Source: Actinomycetes bacterium (GTDB lineage: Bacteria > Actinomycetota > Actinomycetes > Nanopelagicales > Nanopelagicaceae). From it: 34,113 nt of DNA. The first letter of the stretch is position 1, and each line of letters opens with the position of its first letter. The position numbers and the translations under genes were made by a program. Location: assembly GCA_014190155.1 (NCBI GenBank), contig BJFY01000012.1, positions 1 to 34,113 on the forward strand. The letters run 5' to 3'. Positions 1-8,251 of the stretch are shown here, piece after piece. The notes under the pieces were generated by a model that made no database searches, was not told the origin of the DNA, and saw only the letters and a list, made by a program, of their open reading frames with translations.

Positions 1-622
1 CGTTGCGTGGTAGTTCTGGGTGAAATCCAAAATGAGCCCCCCACGCGGCATCAATAACCACTGGGATGGATTGCTTATGAGCTTTAGAAATAAGTGCTGG
101 TAGATCCGACAAGGTCCCTAAATAACCCGGCTCTGTTAAAAGCAGCGCAATTGGTTTTTGAGATAAAACTTTTTCAAATTCAGTTACAGAAATTCCAGTA
201 GGTGCACCCGTCGTTTTATCAATATCAGGTGAGAGCCATAGTGGTTCTAGCCCGGCAAGTACTAGCGCGCTCAATACTGAGCGATGGGCAGTCCGTGACA
301 AGGCAACTTTGTCGCCGGGTTTACCAAGTGAAAAAATAACTGCTTGGTTTACATGGGTAGAACCACCAGTGGAAAAGCGCGCATAATCACCACCCCAGAA
401 AGAAGCCGCCAGTTTTTCAGCTTTCGCTAAAACCCCTAGCGATAATTTGATCTCGTCAAGTCCTCCGTAGAGAGGTATATCTGAATCAACTACTGCGCCG
501 AGCCCAACATCGAGACGGGATGCTCTTTGTTTGTGTCCTGGAATTGTAAATGGCTGCCGCTTACTTTCAAAGTAGGAAAGATAAGCATCAAGGAGGGGAG
601 CACTTTGTCGAAGCTCACTCAC
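1..622 (-). CDS. Orn/Lys/Arg decarboxylase-family protein, 5' part only
   Basis: This is the first 207 codons of a PLP-dependent fold-type I enzyme; the 3' end lies outside the window. The translation begins SELRQSAPLLDAYLSYFES and continues with FTIPGHKQ, STGGSTHVNQAV and RTAHRSVLSALVLAG. These are typical of the major domain of Orn/Lys/Arg decarboxylases (PF01276). IPVVIDAAWGAHF corresponds to the family's VDEAHGAHF segment, whose Asp contacts the PLP ring nitrogen. The PLP lysine lies beyond the window. The start is GTG at 622, seven bases after an AAGGAG ribosome site. The likely reaction is decarboxylation of a basic amino acid to a polyamine or diamine. The exact substrate cannot be told from this part, and actinobacterial members of the family are often only generically annotated. 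The 219 bases upstream, up to the tRNA-Ser gene, are AT-rich and show no gene I can support. Confidence 0.82.
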   Translation of the reverse strand, partial: MSELRQSAPLLDAYLSYFESKRQPFTIPGHKQRASRLDVGLGAVVDSDIPLYGGLDEIKLSLGVLAKAEKLAASFWGGDYARFSTGGSTHVNQAVIFSLGKPGDKVALSRTAHRSVLSALVLAGLEPLWLSPDIDKTTGAPTGISVTEFEKVLSQKPIALLLTEPGYLGTLSDLPALISKAHKQSIPVVIDAAWGAHFGFHPELPRN

Positions 623-841
623 CTAACTGCTCCTTTTTGTTCGAATTAATTACCTAAAATTTTTCTATGGGAAAAGTATAGTTTCATTTTGCTTCTCTAT
701 AATTTAAATGCATACTAAATTTTAGACAGATACACACACTCAATATTTAGGATTGACGGCAGTTTGCACAGTAGAATACCCAGCAGATTCAGCACTAACG
801 ACTGTCGCCTGCCAAGTTTTACAGTTCTCTATTCTTCTTAC

Positions 842-934
842 TGGCGGAGACGAGAGGATTTGAACCTCCGATACCTTTAAGGGGTATACCTCGTTAGCAG
901 TGAGGCGCACTCGACCGGGCTATGCGACGTCTCC
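842..934 (-). tRNA. tRNA-Ser (anticodon GCU)
   Basis: Read on the minus strand, a GGAGACG acceptor 5' arm pairs with CGTCTCC. The anticodon loop CTGCTAA carries GCT. There is a long variable arm (class II tRNA), and the T arm is GGTTCAAATCC. Discriminator G and an encoded CCA follow (842-844). The long variable arm and GCT anticodon together specify serine (AGC/AGU codons). Confidence 0.95.
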
Positions 935-965
935 AAGTGGTGGGCTTAGTTTACAGGTTTATCTA

Positions 966-2090
966 CTAATGAATCTCCTGATTATGTTCAGCATCTGACG
1001 GCAATAGCCATGCGCGCTCAGGTGAGAAAGTGAATTCTGCCATTTCACCGATATGAACTATTTCTTCAAATGTCGGATCAGAGACAACTGCTGTAATTTC
1101 ACCTTGATTTGTAGTTAGGGTGTATTCAACGTGTGGGCCATAAAAAATTACATTTTTAACTTTTCCTTGGCCAACCCCGGTGGAAGAAGCTTTTTTCGCC
1201 GCATACACCTGTACTGATTCAGGACGGAGTAATAAAACTGGCTCACTTGAGGCGATGGCTTTCTCGTGAGCGGCAACTTCTAACTCTTTACCGACTACAA
1301 CAATTTTTGCCGTACCTACTTTGCCAGCTTTCACTGATTCAACTTTTATGAAATTGGATCGGCCGATAAAATCTGCAACGAATACTGAGTTAGGTTTACG
1401 ATAAATTTCATCTGGAGTTCCAACTTGTTCAACTACCGCGTTTCGCATAACTACGATGCGATCCGAAAGACTCATAGCCTCATCTTGATCATGTGTTACA
1501 AAAATACTTGTAATTCCCATTTTTCTTTGAATGGATCTAATCTCTATGCGCATTTGAGCACGTAATTTTGCATCTAAGTTTGAAAGTGGTTCATCAAAAA
1601 GTAAGACTTTTGGACGGACAACCATCGCTCGAGCAAGCGCAACGCGTTGTTGTTGTCCACCAGATATTTGATTTGGTGCGCGGTTAGCTAAATGTTCCAA
1701 ACTCATTGAATCTAACAATTCCCCTACAGCTTCACGGATTTTAGTTTTAGACATTTTTTGAACTTTTAATCCATAAGAAATATTTTCATATACGCTCATA
1801 TGTGGAAATAGGGCATATGACTGAAACACCATGCCCATTGGTCGCTTATCTGGAGATAGAGAACCAAGATCTACCCCATCGAGCTGCACTGACCCCTTTG
1901 TCGGATTTTCAAATCCGGCAACCATTCGGAGAGCGGTGGTTTTGCCACATCCTGAAGGACCTAGAAGTGTTACAAATTCACCAGGCTCAATTGTTAAGTT
2001 GAGATTATTAACAGCAATAACTCGGTCGCTCCCATTACCAAACTCTTTTGTCAGGTTTGTGAGCTTTAATCGACCCGTTTTCGCTTTCAT
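966..2090 (-). CDS. ABC importer ATPase, Fe(3+)/polyamine-type (FbpC/PotA-like)
   Basis: This is the nucleotide-binding subunit (374 aa) of a binding-protein-dependent importer. It has Walker A GPSGCGKTT (residues 44-52), signature ISGGQ (142-146), Walker B VLLFDE (162-167) and the D-loop SNLDAKLR. These are followed by the H-loop region FVTHDQDEAMSLSDR and a C-terminal TOBE-like domain. The arrangement and length fit the FbpC/PotA/CysA group of ATPases, which energise uptake of iron, polyamines, sulfate, sugar phosphates or phosphonates. The start ATG follows AGGAAATA. It is the last gene of a minus-strand set: binding protein, permease, ATPase, with 20 bases between permease and ATPase. The substrate is not determined by this subunit. 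Confidence 0.9.
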   Translation of the reverse strand: MKAKTGRLKLTNLTKEFGNGSDRVIAVNNLNLTIEPGEFVTLLGPSGCGKTTALRMVAGFENPTKGSVQLDGVDLGSLSPDKRPMGMVFQSYALFPHMSVYENISYGLKVQKMSKTKIREAVGELLDSMSLEHLANRAPNQISGGQQQRVALARAMVVRPKVLLFDEPLSNLDAKLRAQMRIEIRSIQRKMGITSIFVTHDQDEAMSLSDRIVVMRNAVVEQVGTPDEIYRKPNSVFVADFIGRSNFIKVESVKAGKVGTAKIVVVGKELEVAAHEKAIASSEPVLLLRPESVQVYAAKKASSTGVGQGKVKNVIFYGPHVEYTLTTNQGEITAVVSDPTFEEIVHIGEMAEFTFSPERAWLLPSDAEHNQEIH

Positions 2091-2110
2091 TATTTCCTCA
2101 TCTCGTTCAT

Positions 2111-3811
2111 TTATTGAACCATCGCCAACGGTTTATAGCTAGTGGTTTTTCTGCCTCTAACGGCAAGATTAATCAATCCCATCACAGTTAAAACTATGAC
2201 TATCAGAATCACACAAAAAGCAAACGAATTTCCATATCTTCCTTGGTCGGCTTCTGCCAAAATCTTTTGCGTCATGATTGGTGTATCTGCTGTGACTAAG
2301 AAAATGATTGGCGAGAGCGTGGTCATGGCATGCGCAAATGCATACATAAGCCCAGTTAAGAAAGCGCCGCGGATTAATGGCAGAGTGACTAATCTAAATG
2401 TTCTAAAACCCGATGCTCCTAAAGATGCAGACGCTTCATCGATTGATGGATCAATTTGCTGCAGCGAAGCAATTCCTGAGCGTTGACCGGCGGGGCTTGA
2501 ACGAATTACATAAACCATAACGATAACAATTGCGCCGCCTAAGATTGCGCCGCCACCTGATAATTGTGGAATTATTGTATAGCCAGCAATTCTTACCGCA
2601 TCGTTATATGTAATTGCATACCCGATGCCAATTACAGTTCCAGGCACCGCGATTCCTAACATGCCAAGAAAGTCAAGTATCTGCGAACCTTGTTTGACAC
2701 GCCTGATAACTAGCCATGCTATTAGCATTCCAACCATTCCTGCAATCGGCGTAGCAATCAAAGCCAAAATGACAGTGGTTTTTACTGAATCGCCACCAAA
2801 TCCACTTAATACATATCGGAAATGTTCTAGCGTTAATGCATTATTAACGCCAATAATACTTGCAAAACTTCCCATTATCACCGTCAGATAAACCACTGCA
2901 ATTAATATTGAAACAAACCACGTAATTGTTAATAGCAAATATTTTATTGGGCCAGATTTAATTGGATTTATTCGTCCCGTTGGTTTCCCAGTTACTGAAA
3001 TTACGCTATTGCGTTGCGACCAAAACCGCTGAATTAAAAATACTAAAAGTGCTGGGATTAGAAGAAGTAAAGAGTACCCAGCAGCGCCAGGTATGTTGTA
3101 ATCACCGTTAATTGAAATGTAAGCCCTTGACGCTAAAACCGTATACCCGCCACCGATTATTAATGGGTTTGCTAGGTCAGCAATGCTTTCAATAAAGAGC
3201 AGCAAGAAAGAGCCGGCAATTCCCGGAATTAATAATGGAACTGTAATTGATTTGAAAATCTTCCATCTGTTTGCGCCGAGTATTGACCCCGCTTCATCAA
3301 GTGCTGGATCAAGACTTTTCATCATGCCGAGAAGGTTCATGTAAGCGACTGGGAAGAAAGAAAGCGTTAATACAATTACTAAACCTGGATAACCATAAAG
3401 AGTTGGCCGCAATCCTAATAAGTCTCTAGTTATTAAACCACTACGGCCAAACAAAACAATTACCGCGGTGGCTAACGCAAATGGCGGCGAAATTATCGGA
3501 ATTAAATTTATTACATGCAAAATTCGTTTGCCTTTAAATTCTATTCTGGTCTGAGTGTAAGCAAGAAAGAAGCCAAGTAAAGTTCCTAAAGTTCCGACTG
3601 TTAAGCCAAGTTTTAGAGTGTTTTTAACAATTTCTTGATCGACCAATGATTTAGGTAAGTCCGTGAAAATAACCCGCCCACCAGGATCCATTGCAAATTT
3701 AAAAATATTAGCTAGTGGCAGAAGAACTAGAAGAATTATTATGGCAATTACAAAAATTAACGCAATTTTTGTAAAGATATCAAACTTCGCATTTTTGCGA
3801 TTTGATGCCAT
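2111..3811 (-). CDS. ABC importer permease with two fused permease domains (FbpB-like)
   Basis: This 566-residue membrane protein contains two copies of the binding-protein-dependent transport (BPD_transp_1) domain. Each ends in an EAA loop that docks on the ATPase: DEAGSILGANRWKIF in the first half and DEASASLGASGFRTF in the second. There are about 12 hydrophobic segments. The tandem organisation is typical of ferric-iron FbpB/SfuB/AfuB permeases and their relatives. The ATG start follows AAAGG. The gene lies 89 bases downstream of the binding-protein gene, and that gap holds two stem-loops, one terminator-like. Its expression may therefore be lower than that of the binding protein. Confidence 0.9.
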   Translation of the reverse strand: MASNRKNAKFDIFTKIALIFVIAIIILLVLLPLANIFKFAMDPGGRVIFTDLPKSLVDQEIVKNTLKLGLTVGTLGTLLGFFLAYTQTRIEFKGKRILHVINLIPIISPPFALATAVIVLFGRSGLITRDLLGLRPTLYGYPGLVIVLTLSFFPVAYMNLLGMMKSLDPALDEAGSILGANRWKIFKSITVPLLIPGIAGSFLLLFIESIADLANPLIIGGGYTVLASRAYISINGDYNIPGAAGYSLLLLIPALLVFLIQRFWSQRNSVISVTGKPTGRINPIKSGPIKYLLLTITWFVSILIAVVYLTVIMGSFASIIGVNNALTLEHFRYVLSGFGGDSVKTTVILALIATPIAGMVGMLIAWLVIRRVKQGSQILDFLGMLGIAVPGTVIGIGYAITYNDAVRIAGYTIIPQLSGGGAILGGAIVIVMVYVIRSSPAGQRSGIASLQQIDPSIDEASASLGASGFRTFRLVTLPLIRGAFLTGLMYAFAHAMTTLSPIIFLVTADTPIMTQKILAEADQGRYGNSFAFCVILIVIVLTVMGLINLAVRGRKTTSYKPLAMVQ

Positions 3812-3840
3812 AAAATATGCCTTTCAAACCTTTAGTTAAA

Positions 3841-3874
3841 AAGGGGCCCGAAGAAATAAATCTTGGGGCCCCTT
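3841..3874 (-). terminator. Terminator-like GC stem-loop between binding-protein and permease genes
   Basis: A perfect 9-base inverted repeat is present: AAGGGGCCC at 3841-3849 and its complement at 3866-3874, with a 16-base loop. On the minus strand the stem is followed directly by a T-run (the stem's 3' arm ends CCCCTTTTTAAC). This is the form of an intrinsic terminator or a partial-termination attenuator. It lies downstream of the binding-protein gene and upstream of the permease gene in the direction of transcription. Confidence 0.65.
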
Positions 3875-3878
3875 CTAT

Positions 3879-3900
3879 TTAACTGCTTTGTTTCAGTTAA
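3879..3900 (-). other. Second stem-loop directly after the binding-protein stop codon
   Basis: TTAACTG at 3879-3885 pairs with CAGTTAA at 3894-3900 across an 8-base loop, immediately next to the stop codon of the binding-protein gene. With the GC-rich stem-loop beside it, it forms a tandem structure that could protect the upstream mRNA 3' end. The function is inferred. Confidence 0.45.
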
Positions 3901-5058
3901 CTACTTTGCTGATGAAGTTAGCGCAACTTCTGCATCAAAACGCTTTTTAAGCGCTGCAGCAGCAGTCCCGGCGGCTTCTACGTCATATTTTACAAGTGCT
4001 AGTTTTTTCAAATTAACCATATTGCGATTGGCTTTCGCATTTGAATTTGTTAGAACTTGGAATGACTGAGCCTTATCTGGTCCTAGATTTTGAGCTTCAG
4101 CTGATAGGGCAAAGTCAATATATGCCTTAGCAGCTAATGAGTTTTTAGCCCCCTTAACAAGCCCTACAGCTCCAACTTCATAACCAGTTCCTTCTGATGG
4201 GAATGAGACAACTACTGGGTTACCCAAAAGTTTCGCTGCGGTGCAATCGTGTGAGAACACAAGTCCTACTGCAACTTCACCACGTCCAAGTGGACCGGTT
4301 GGGCCAGCGCCGCTTCGAGTATAAGAAAGTACATTCTTATTTAATAATTTCATGTAATCAATCGCAGCGTTTTCACTGCCAAGACGAATTACTTGGGTAT
4401 ACAGCGCGGTGTAAGCAGTTCCTGATGTACCAGGGTGGGCCATCATGATATTGCCTTTAAGTTTTGAGTTTAATAAATCTGCCCAAGATGTTGGAGCTCT
4501 GAGTCCAAGTCGCTTCAATTCATTAGTGTTAGAGCAAAAACCAAGTGCGCCTGTATATACACCAGTCCAATATCCATCAGCATCTTGGTGCGCTGGAATT
4601 AACATGGCGCGGTTTGGTGACTTATAAGTATCTAGAACACCAGCAATACGGCCCGCAATATAAGTGTCGTTTGGTCCGCCATGCCAGATATCGAACTCTG
4701 GATTGTTTTTTGAGGCAATTAATCGAGTTAAGCCTTCGCCTGCAGATAATCTAACAAACTTAGTTGTGATCCCAGTTTTTTTCTGGAATGCAGTTGTCAT
4801 TGTCGAACACCAAAGTTCTTGAGCGCCACAGAGCACATTTAGCGTTCCACTTAACTTACGGCCTTCGCCATAAACTAAGCTCTCATTTACTCTTGAACAC
4901 AAGTAAGTGACTCCACCAATAGTTTTTACGCTACCTTCGAGTGCACAAGCTGCGCCTTTAAAGTCTGTCGCAGCATTCGCAGGAGCGATAAATGCCGCAA
5001 CCAATGAAAGCACCAACGCAGAAACTGCACCGACCGAGATTAATTTAATTTTTTTCAT
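3901..5058 (-). CDS. Periplasmic-type binding protein of the ABC importer, with an N-terminal Cys module
   Basis: This is an extracellular solute-binding protein (385 aa from the chosen ATG, which follows AAAGGTAAAA). It has a Sec signal peptide ending near PANA (about residue 29). Next comes a short module with C38 and C54 and the motif LVYGEG (61-66), then the solute-binding fold starting at GTLNVLCGAQE. The fold resembles the FbpA/AfuA/FutA ferric-binding family, for example DIWHGGPND and the segment GRGEVAVGLVFSHDC. However, the adjacent tyrosine pair that binds Fe(3+) in classical FbpA is not visible. A sugar-phosphate or phosphonate ligand, as in AfuA or PhnS relatives, is therefore possible. 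There is no lipobox Cys, so it may be held by other means or released. The N-terminal module also occurs in the secreted propeller protein at 6656-8251. Confidence 0.85.
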   Translation of the reverse strand: MKKIKLISVGAVSALVLSLVAAFIAPANAATDFKGAACALEGSVKTIGGVTYLCSRVNESLVYGEGRKLSGTLNVLCGAQELWCSTMTTAFQKKTGITTKFVRLSAGEGLTRLIASKNNPEFDIWHGGPNDTYIAGRIAGVLDTYKSPNRAMLIPAHQDADGYWTGVYTGALGFCSNTNELKRLGLRAPTSWADLLNSKLKGNIMMAHPGTSGTAYTALYTQVIRLGSENAAIDYMKLLNKNVLSYTRSGAGPTGPLGRGEVAVGLVFSHDCTAAKLLGNPVVVSFPSEGTGYEVGAVGLVKGAKNSLAAKAYIDFALSAEAQNLGPDKAQSFQVLTNSNAKANRNMVNLKKLALVKYDVEAAGTAAAALKKRFDAEVALTSSAK

Positions 5059-5165
5059 TTTTACCTTTCTTACAACTTTGTAATAGCCAGATCGCAACGA
5101 GGGGTTGCTCTTAAGAAGTAAGATTACTGAAAAGTACTGCTGAATCCTAGTTATAACCTTTTAAA

Positions 5166-6659
5166 ATGGCGTATCCTGCATTCATGAGTAGTGCTACCTT
5201 CGATAAAAGCCCAGAGCAACAAGCTGCTGAAGATAAGGAGAAAGGTTTGCGAACCCACGACATCCCAACTCCCGAAGCGCTAACTGAATTTATGAAAAAG
5301 GGTTGGGCGGAATCACCGCTAACCGGAATTGCACCTTCTCGTGCAATCAAGTTTTGCAAAGTTCGCCGAGAAAATCTTTCCAAGAAATTTGCCGGTGTGC
5401 GATTAGTATTTCCTTCTGGTTCGTTAAAAGTAAGAAGTAATGATTCTGACTATCGATTCCGTGCACACTCTGCTTATTCTTGGCTAACCGGGATAACAGC
5501 AAGTGATGCGGTTCCAGATTCTGTTCTCGTTATGGAACCAAATGGTTCTGGACACGATGCTCTTCTATTTATTCATCCTCGGTCACCTCGTAATACCGAT
5601 GAGTTCTACCGAAATTCCAAACACGGTGAATTCTGGGTTGGACGTCGAATGACATTAGAAGAAACCCAAACAATGTACGGAATTAAAGTTGCCCAAATAG
5701 AAAGCATCGCTGAGTTCTTAGGTGATAAGACGGAAACTTTAGTAGTGCGCGAGCAAGATGCAAATATAGATAAGTTAGTCTTGGCGAACGCTCGTGAAGA
5801 AGAGTTTTTAAATGTGCTTTCAATGAGCCGTATGGTTAAAGATCAATATGAAATCGATGAAATGCAGAAAGCAATCGATGCAACCGCGCGTGGATTTTCG
5901 GATATGGTCCGAGTTTTTCCAGCAGCTACCGCAACACCACGAGGCGAGCGCGTAATCGAAGGTGCTTTCTTTGGCCGTGCTCGACTTGAAGGTAACGACA
6001 TTGGTTATGACAGCATTGTCGCCGCGGGATCACATGCTTGCGTACTCCATTGGATTAAAAACGATGGCGATGTGAAGCCAGGCCAGATGATCTTGATTGA
6101 TGCTGGCGTTGAAGTTGAATCTCATTACACCGCAGATATCACACGAACTTTGCCAGTAACCGGCAAATTTACCGCGGCCCAGAAGCAGATTTATATGATC
6201 GTTTATCGAGCACAACAAGCGGGAATCGCGGCAGTAAAGCCCGGTAATAGATTTAAGGACTTCCATGCTGCTTGTATGGAAGAGATTGCAAAAGGTGCTG
6301 CTGAATTAGGCGTCTTACCAATGTCGCCTGAAGAATCTTTAAAACCTGAAAATGGTTTGCATCGTAGATGGATGTTCCATGGTTCTGGCCATCATCTTGG
6401 AATCGATGTGCATGATTGCGCGCAAGCTCGTAAAAATCAATATGCAGATGCAATTTTAGAACCAGGAATGATTCTTACCGTTGAACCTGGTTTCTATATC
6501 CAACCTGATGACGAACTATTTCCACCTGAGTTCCGTGGTGTTGGAGTTCGCATTGAAGATGATGTTGTTGTTACTGAAACTGGATGTCGCGTTATGAGTA
6601 GTGGGCTCCCAAGACATCCTGATGAAATTGAAGCTTGGATGGCTAAGTTACTTAATTAG
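5166..6659 (+). CDS. pepP: Xaa-Pro aminopeptidase (aminopeptidase P)
   Basis: This metallopeptidase removes N-terminal residues that precede proline. It has an N-terminal AMP_N-type domain (RRENLSKKFAGVRLVFPSG, YSWLTGI) and a C-terminal pita-bread (M24) domain. The dinuclear-metal ligands are visible in order: Asp in LIDAGVE (about residue 312), Asp in YTADITRTLP (about 324), His in GSGHHLGIDVHD, Glu in ILTVEPGFYI, and Glu in VRIEDDVVV. The length of 497 aa fits actinobacterial PepP. Two starts are possible, ATG 5166 and ATG 5184; neither has a clear Shine-Dalgarno. A TATAAC at 5152-5157 would place transcription almost at the first ATG, so a nearly leaderless start at 5166 is plausible. The stop overlaps the stop of the convergent secreted-protein gene by 4 bases. 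Confidence 0.93.
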   Translation: MAYPAFMSSATFDKSPEQQAAEDKEKGLRTHDIPTPEALTEFMKKGWAESPLTGIAPSRAIKFCKVRRENLSKKFAGVRLVFPSGSLKVRSNDSDYRFRAHSAYSWLTGITASDAVPDSVLVMEPNGSGHDALLFIHPRSPRNTDEFYRNSKHGEFWVGRRMTLEETQTMYGIKVAQIESIAEFLGDKTETLVVREQDANIDKLVLANAREEEFLNVLSMSRMVKDQYEIDEMQKAIDATARGFSDMVRVFPAATATPRGERVIEGAFFGRARLEGNDIGYDSIVAAGSHACVLHWIKNDGDVKPGQMILIDAGVEVESHYTADITRTLPVTGKFTAAQKQIYMIVYRAQQAGIAAVKPGNRFKDFHAACMEEIAKGAAELGVLPMSPEESLKPENGLHRRWMFHGSGHHLGIDVHDCAQARKNQYADAILEPGMILTVEPGFYIQPDDELFPPEFRGVGVRIEDDVVVTETGCRVMSSGLPRHPDEIEAWMAKLLN

Positions 6660-8251
6660 CCAATAATTTTTTCGGTACCAACTAAAACCCCAACACACGT
6701 GTGATCGTTTGCTGGATCAGAAGCGACCACGGTTACTACACCGTTACTAGTTGTCATAGTTACAGTTGCGCCGGAAATGTCGGAAACTTTCTTGTTTAGA
6801 CAGAAATTCATCACTGAAATATCAGTTGCGGTTGCGCCCTTGACTGTCCAAGTTAGTAATCGGTTAGTTGAACCACCCGAGGATGGGCCGCCTGTAACAG
6901 AGGCAATCTGATAAGAATTTGTAATTCGTTTTGTAAAAATCATTACGCCTCCGCCGCGATCATCAAACCCGCCCATTGCAAAGAGTTCGGTGCCATCGGC
7001 TAAATCCAAACGTTCTGGGTCGCCAATTTGTTTGTAAGTTGTTGACGTTCCGTAAGTTGTGCCGTCACCAATTTTTGTTATTACACCAGTCGAGGAAGGC
7101 CACATCCATTCAACTTTGCCATCTTTATTAAGATAAATATTTGGGTTCGTTTCAACATCAACGGTGCCGCCATAAGACCTGCTTTGAACAGGGGTCCAGG
7201 TTTTCCCATCAGGAGATGTCGCTACACATGCCCAGCGTGCGAAAACTGGCCCAGTATTACCAACGCCGAATCCTTGTGCGTGCAATAACCAAGTGCCGTC
7301 CGAAAGTTTTACTATTGCGGGATCACCAAGGGGGCCCATCGCTGCGCCAGAAGTTGTAAGACATTTACTTGTATCTAGCCCCGGAATAGAAATTTCGGTA
7401 AAAGTTAGCCCATCCGAAGATTCCGCGTAATACATATAATCTTTCCCAGGTGAATGGCCCCAACCCCAAGCTTGATATCCGCCGCCAGTTTTTGGTAAAA
7501 CTTCTACAGGTGAGGTGACTTGCATTCGCACGCCGGACTCAATCGTCCATGTTTTTCCACCATCTTTAGAAATTGCGGAATGAATGTAGTTATCGAAACC
7601 AGTTAATTTAGCTTGAGTTTCATTTCCGTTCTTAAAATAAACTCGAATATCTCCGGTGCTAGTTTGAACTAGCGCCGCATCTGACACATTCCCTAAACCA
7701 TTTCCACTCGTTATAACACTCAAGTATGCCCACGTCGTTGTAACCAATGCTTGCGTAGTTGTTCCAGTTGTTCCAGTTGTTCCAGTTGTTCCGCCGCTAT
7801 TGAATGGCTGCCATGTCCCATTTTGGCAAATCATCTCACCACCGTTGAGCGGAGCTTTCGCACCTTCAACTGTGCACTTACCATTTGGTTGAACCGCTCC
7901 ACTATTCGTTGGTGTTGGTGTCGCACTTGGTGTTGGTGTCGCACTCTGAGTAGGGCTCGGTGTTGGTGAAGGAGTAGGTGTTGGTGAAGGAGTAGGTGTT
8001 GGTGAAGGAGTAGGTGTTTGCGTAACTGGAGTTGAAGCTGGTTTAGGGATTGTTACACCTTTACCCCAAACTAATTTCTTGCCAGATTTAATACAAGTAA
8101 AAATCTTGCCGCTAGCAGTTGCGGTTAGTCCAGCTTTGGTGCAAGTTGCGCCAGTTTTAGGAGTTGCCGCAATTGCTGGAGTTGTTAATCCAAAAACTAG
8201 CAAAGAGAGCATGGATAGCAAGGTTGGTATTGATTTAGAGGCTATCTTCAT
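6656..8251 (-). CDS. Secreted Asp-box (sialidase/BNR-like) beta-propeller protein with Pro/Thr/Ser linker
   Basis: The protein has 531 residues. The signal peptide ends near PAIAA (about 29). A Cys module follows with C37, C53 and LVWGKG (60-65). Then come a Pro-Thr-Ser-rich linker (about 68-120), a second Cys module (C126, C142), a Gly-Thr repeat, and a beta-propeller-like domain from about 165. Three Asp boxes (S-x-D-x-x-x-T-[WF]) are seen near residues 226, 277 and 344: SKDGGKTWT, SSDGLTFT and SPDGKTWT. Asp boxes mark sialidases and other BNR-type propellers. I cannot locate the full sialidase catalytic set (Arg triad, Tyr/Glu), so enzyme activity is not claimed. A polysaccharide- or glycan-related surface role is a guess. 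The promoter upstream predicts a leaderless mRNA starting at this ATG. Confidence 0.8.
   Translation of the reverse strand: MKIASKSIPTLLSMLSLLVFGLTTPAIAATPKTGATCTKAGLTATASGKIFTCIKSGKKLVWGKGVTIPKPASTPVTQTPTPSPTPTPSPTPTPSPTPSPTQSATPTPSATPTPTNSGAVQPNGKCTVEGAKAPLNGGEMICQNGTWQPFNSGGTTGTTGTTGTTTQALVTTTWAYLSVITSGNGLGNVSDAALVQTSTGDIRVYFKNGNETQAKLTGFDNYIHSAISKDGGKTWTIESGVRMQVTSPVEVLPKTGGGYQAWGWGHSPGKDYMYYAESSDGLTFTEISIPGLDTSKCLTTSGAAMGPLGDPAIVKLSDGTWLLHAQGFGVGNTGPVFARWACVATSPDGKTWTPVQSRSYGGTVDVETNPNIYLNKDGKVEWMWPSSTGVITKIGDGTTYGTSTTYKQIGDPERLDLADGTELFAMGGFDDRGGGVMIFTKRITNSYQIASVTGGPSSGGSTNRLLTWTVKGATATDISVMNFCLNKKVSDISGATVTMTTSNGVVTVVASDPANDHTCVGVLVGTEKIIG
7761..7792 (-). repeat. 9-base tandem repeat encoding Thr-Gly-Thr
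   Basis: The unit gttccagtt occurs three times in perfect tandem, plus a partial fourth. On the coding strand it encodes the run TGTTGTTGTT that separates the second Cys module from the propeller domain. It is a low-complexity linker that could vary in copy number by slippage in steps of three codons. Confidence 0.85.
7959..8018 (-). repeat. 18-base tandem repeat encoding a Pro-Thr-Pro-Ser linker
   Basis: Three perfect copies of an 18-base unit (7959-7976, 7977-7994, 7995-8012) and a partial fourth encode PTPSPT repeats. More diverged copies extend toward 7910. This is the extended Pro/Thr/Ser stalk of the secreted propeller protein, and its length may vary between strains. Confidence 0.85.

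Noticed and set aside
623-841. A 12-codon ORF and possible promoter ahead of the decarboxylase gene
   Set aside because: It is too short, without a ribosome site or recognisable pattern, and the candidate -35/-10 pairs have poor spacing.
7758-8018. Short direct repeats as a possible CRISPR array
   Set aside because: The units are 9 and 18 bases, directly tandem without spacers, and in frame with a Pro/Thr/Ser and Thr/Gly linker.
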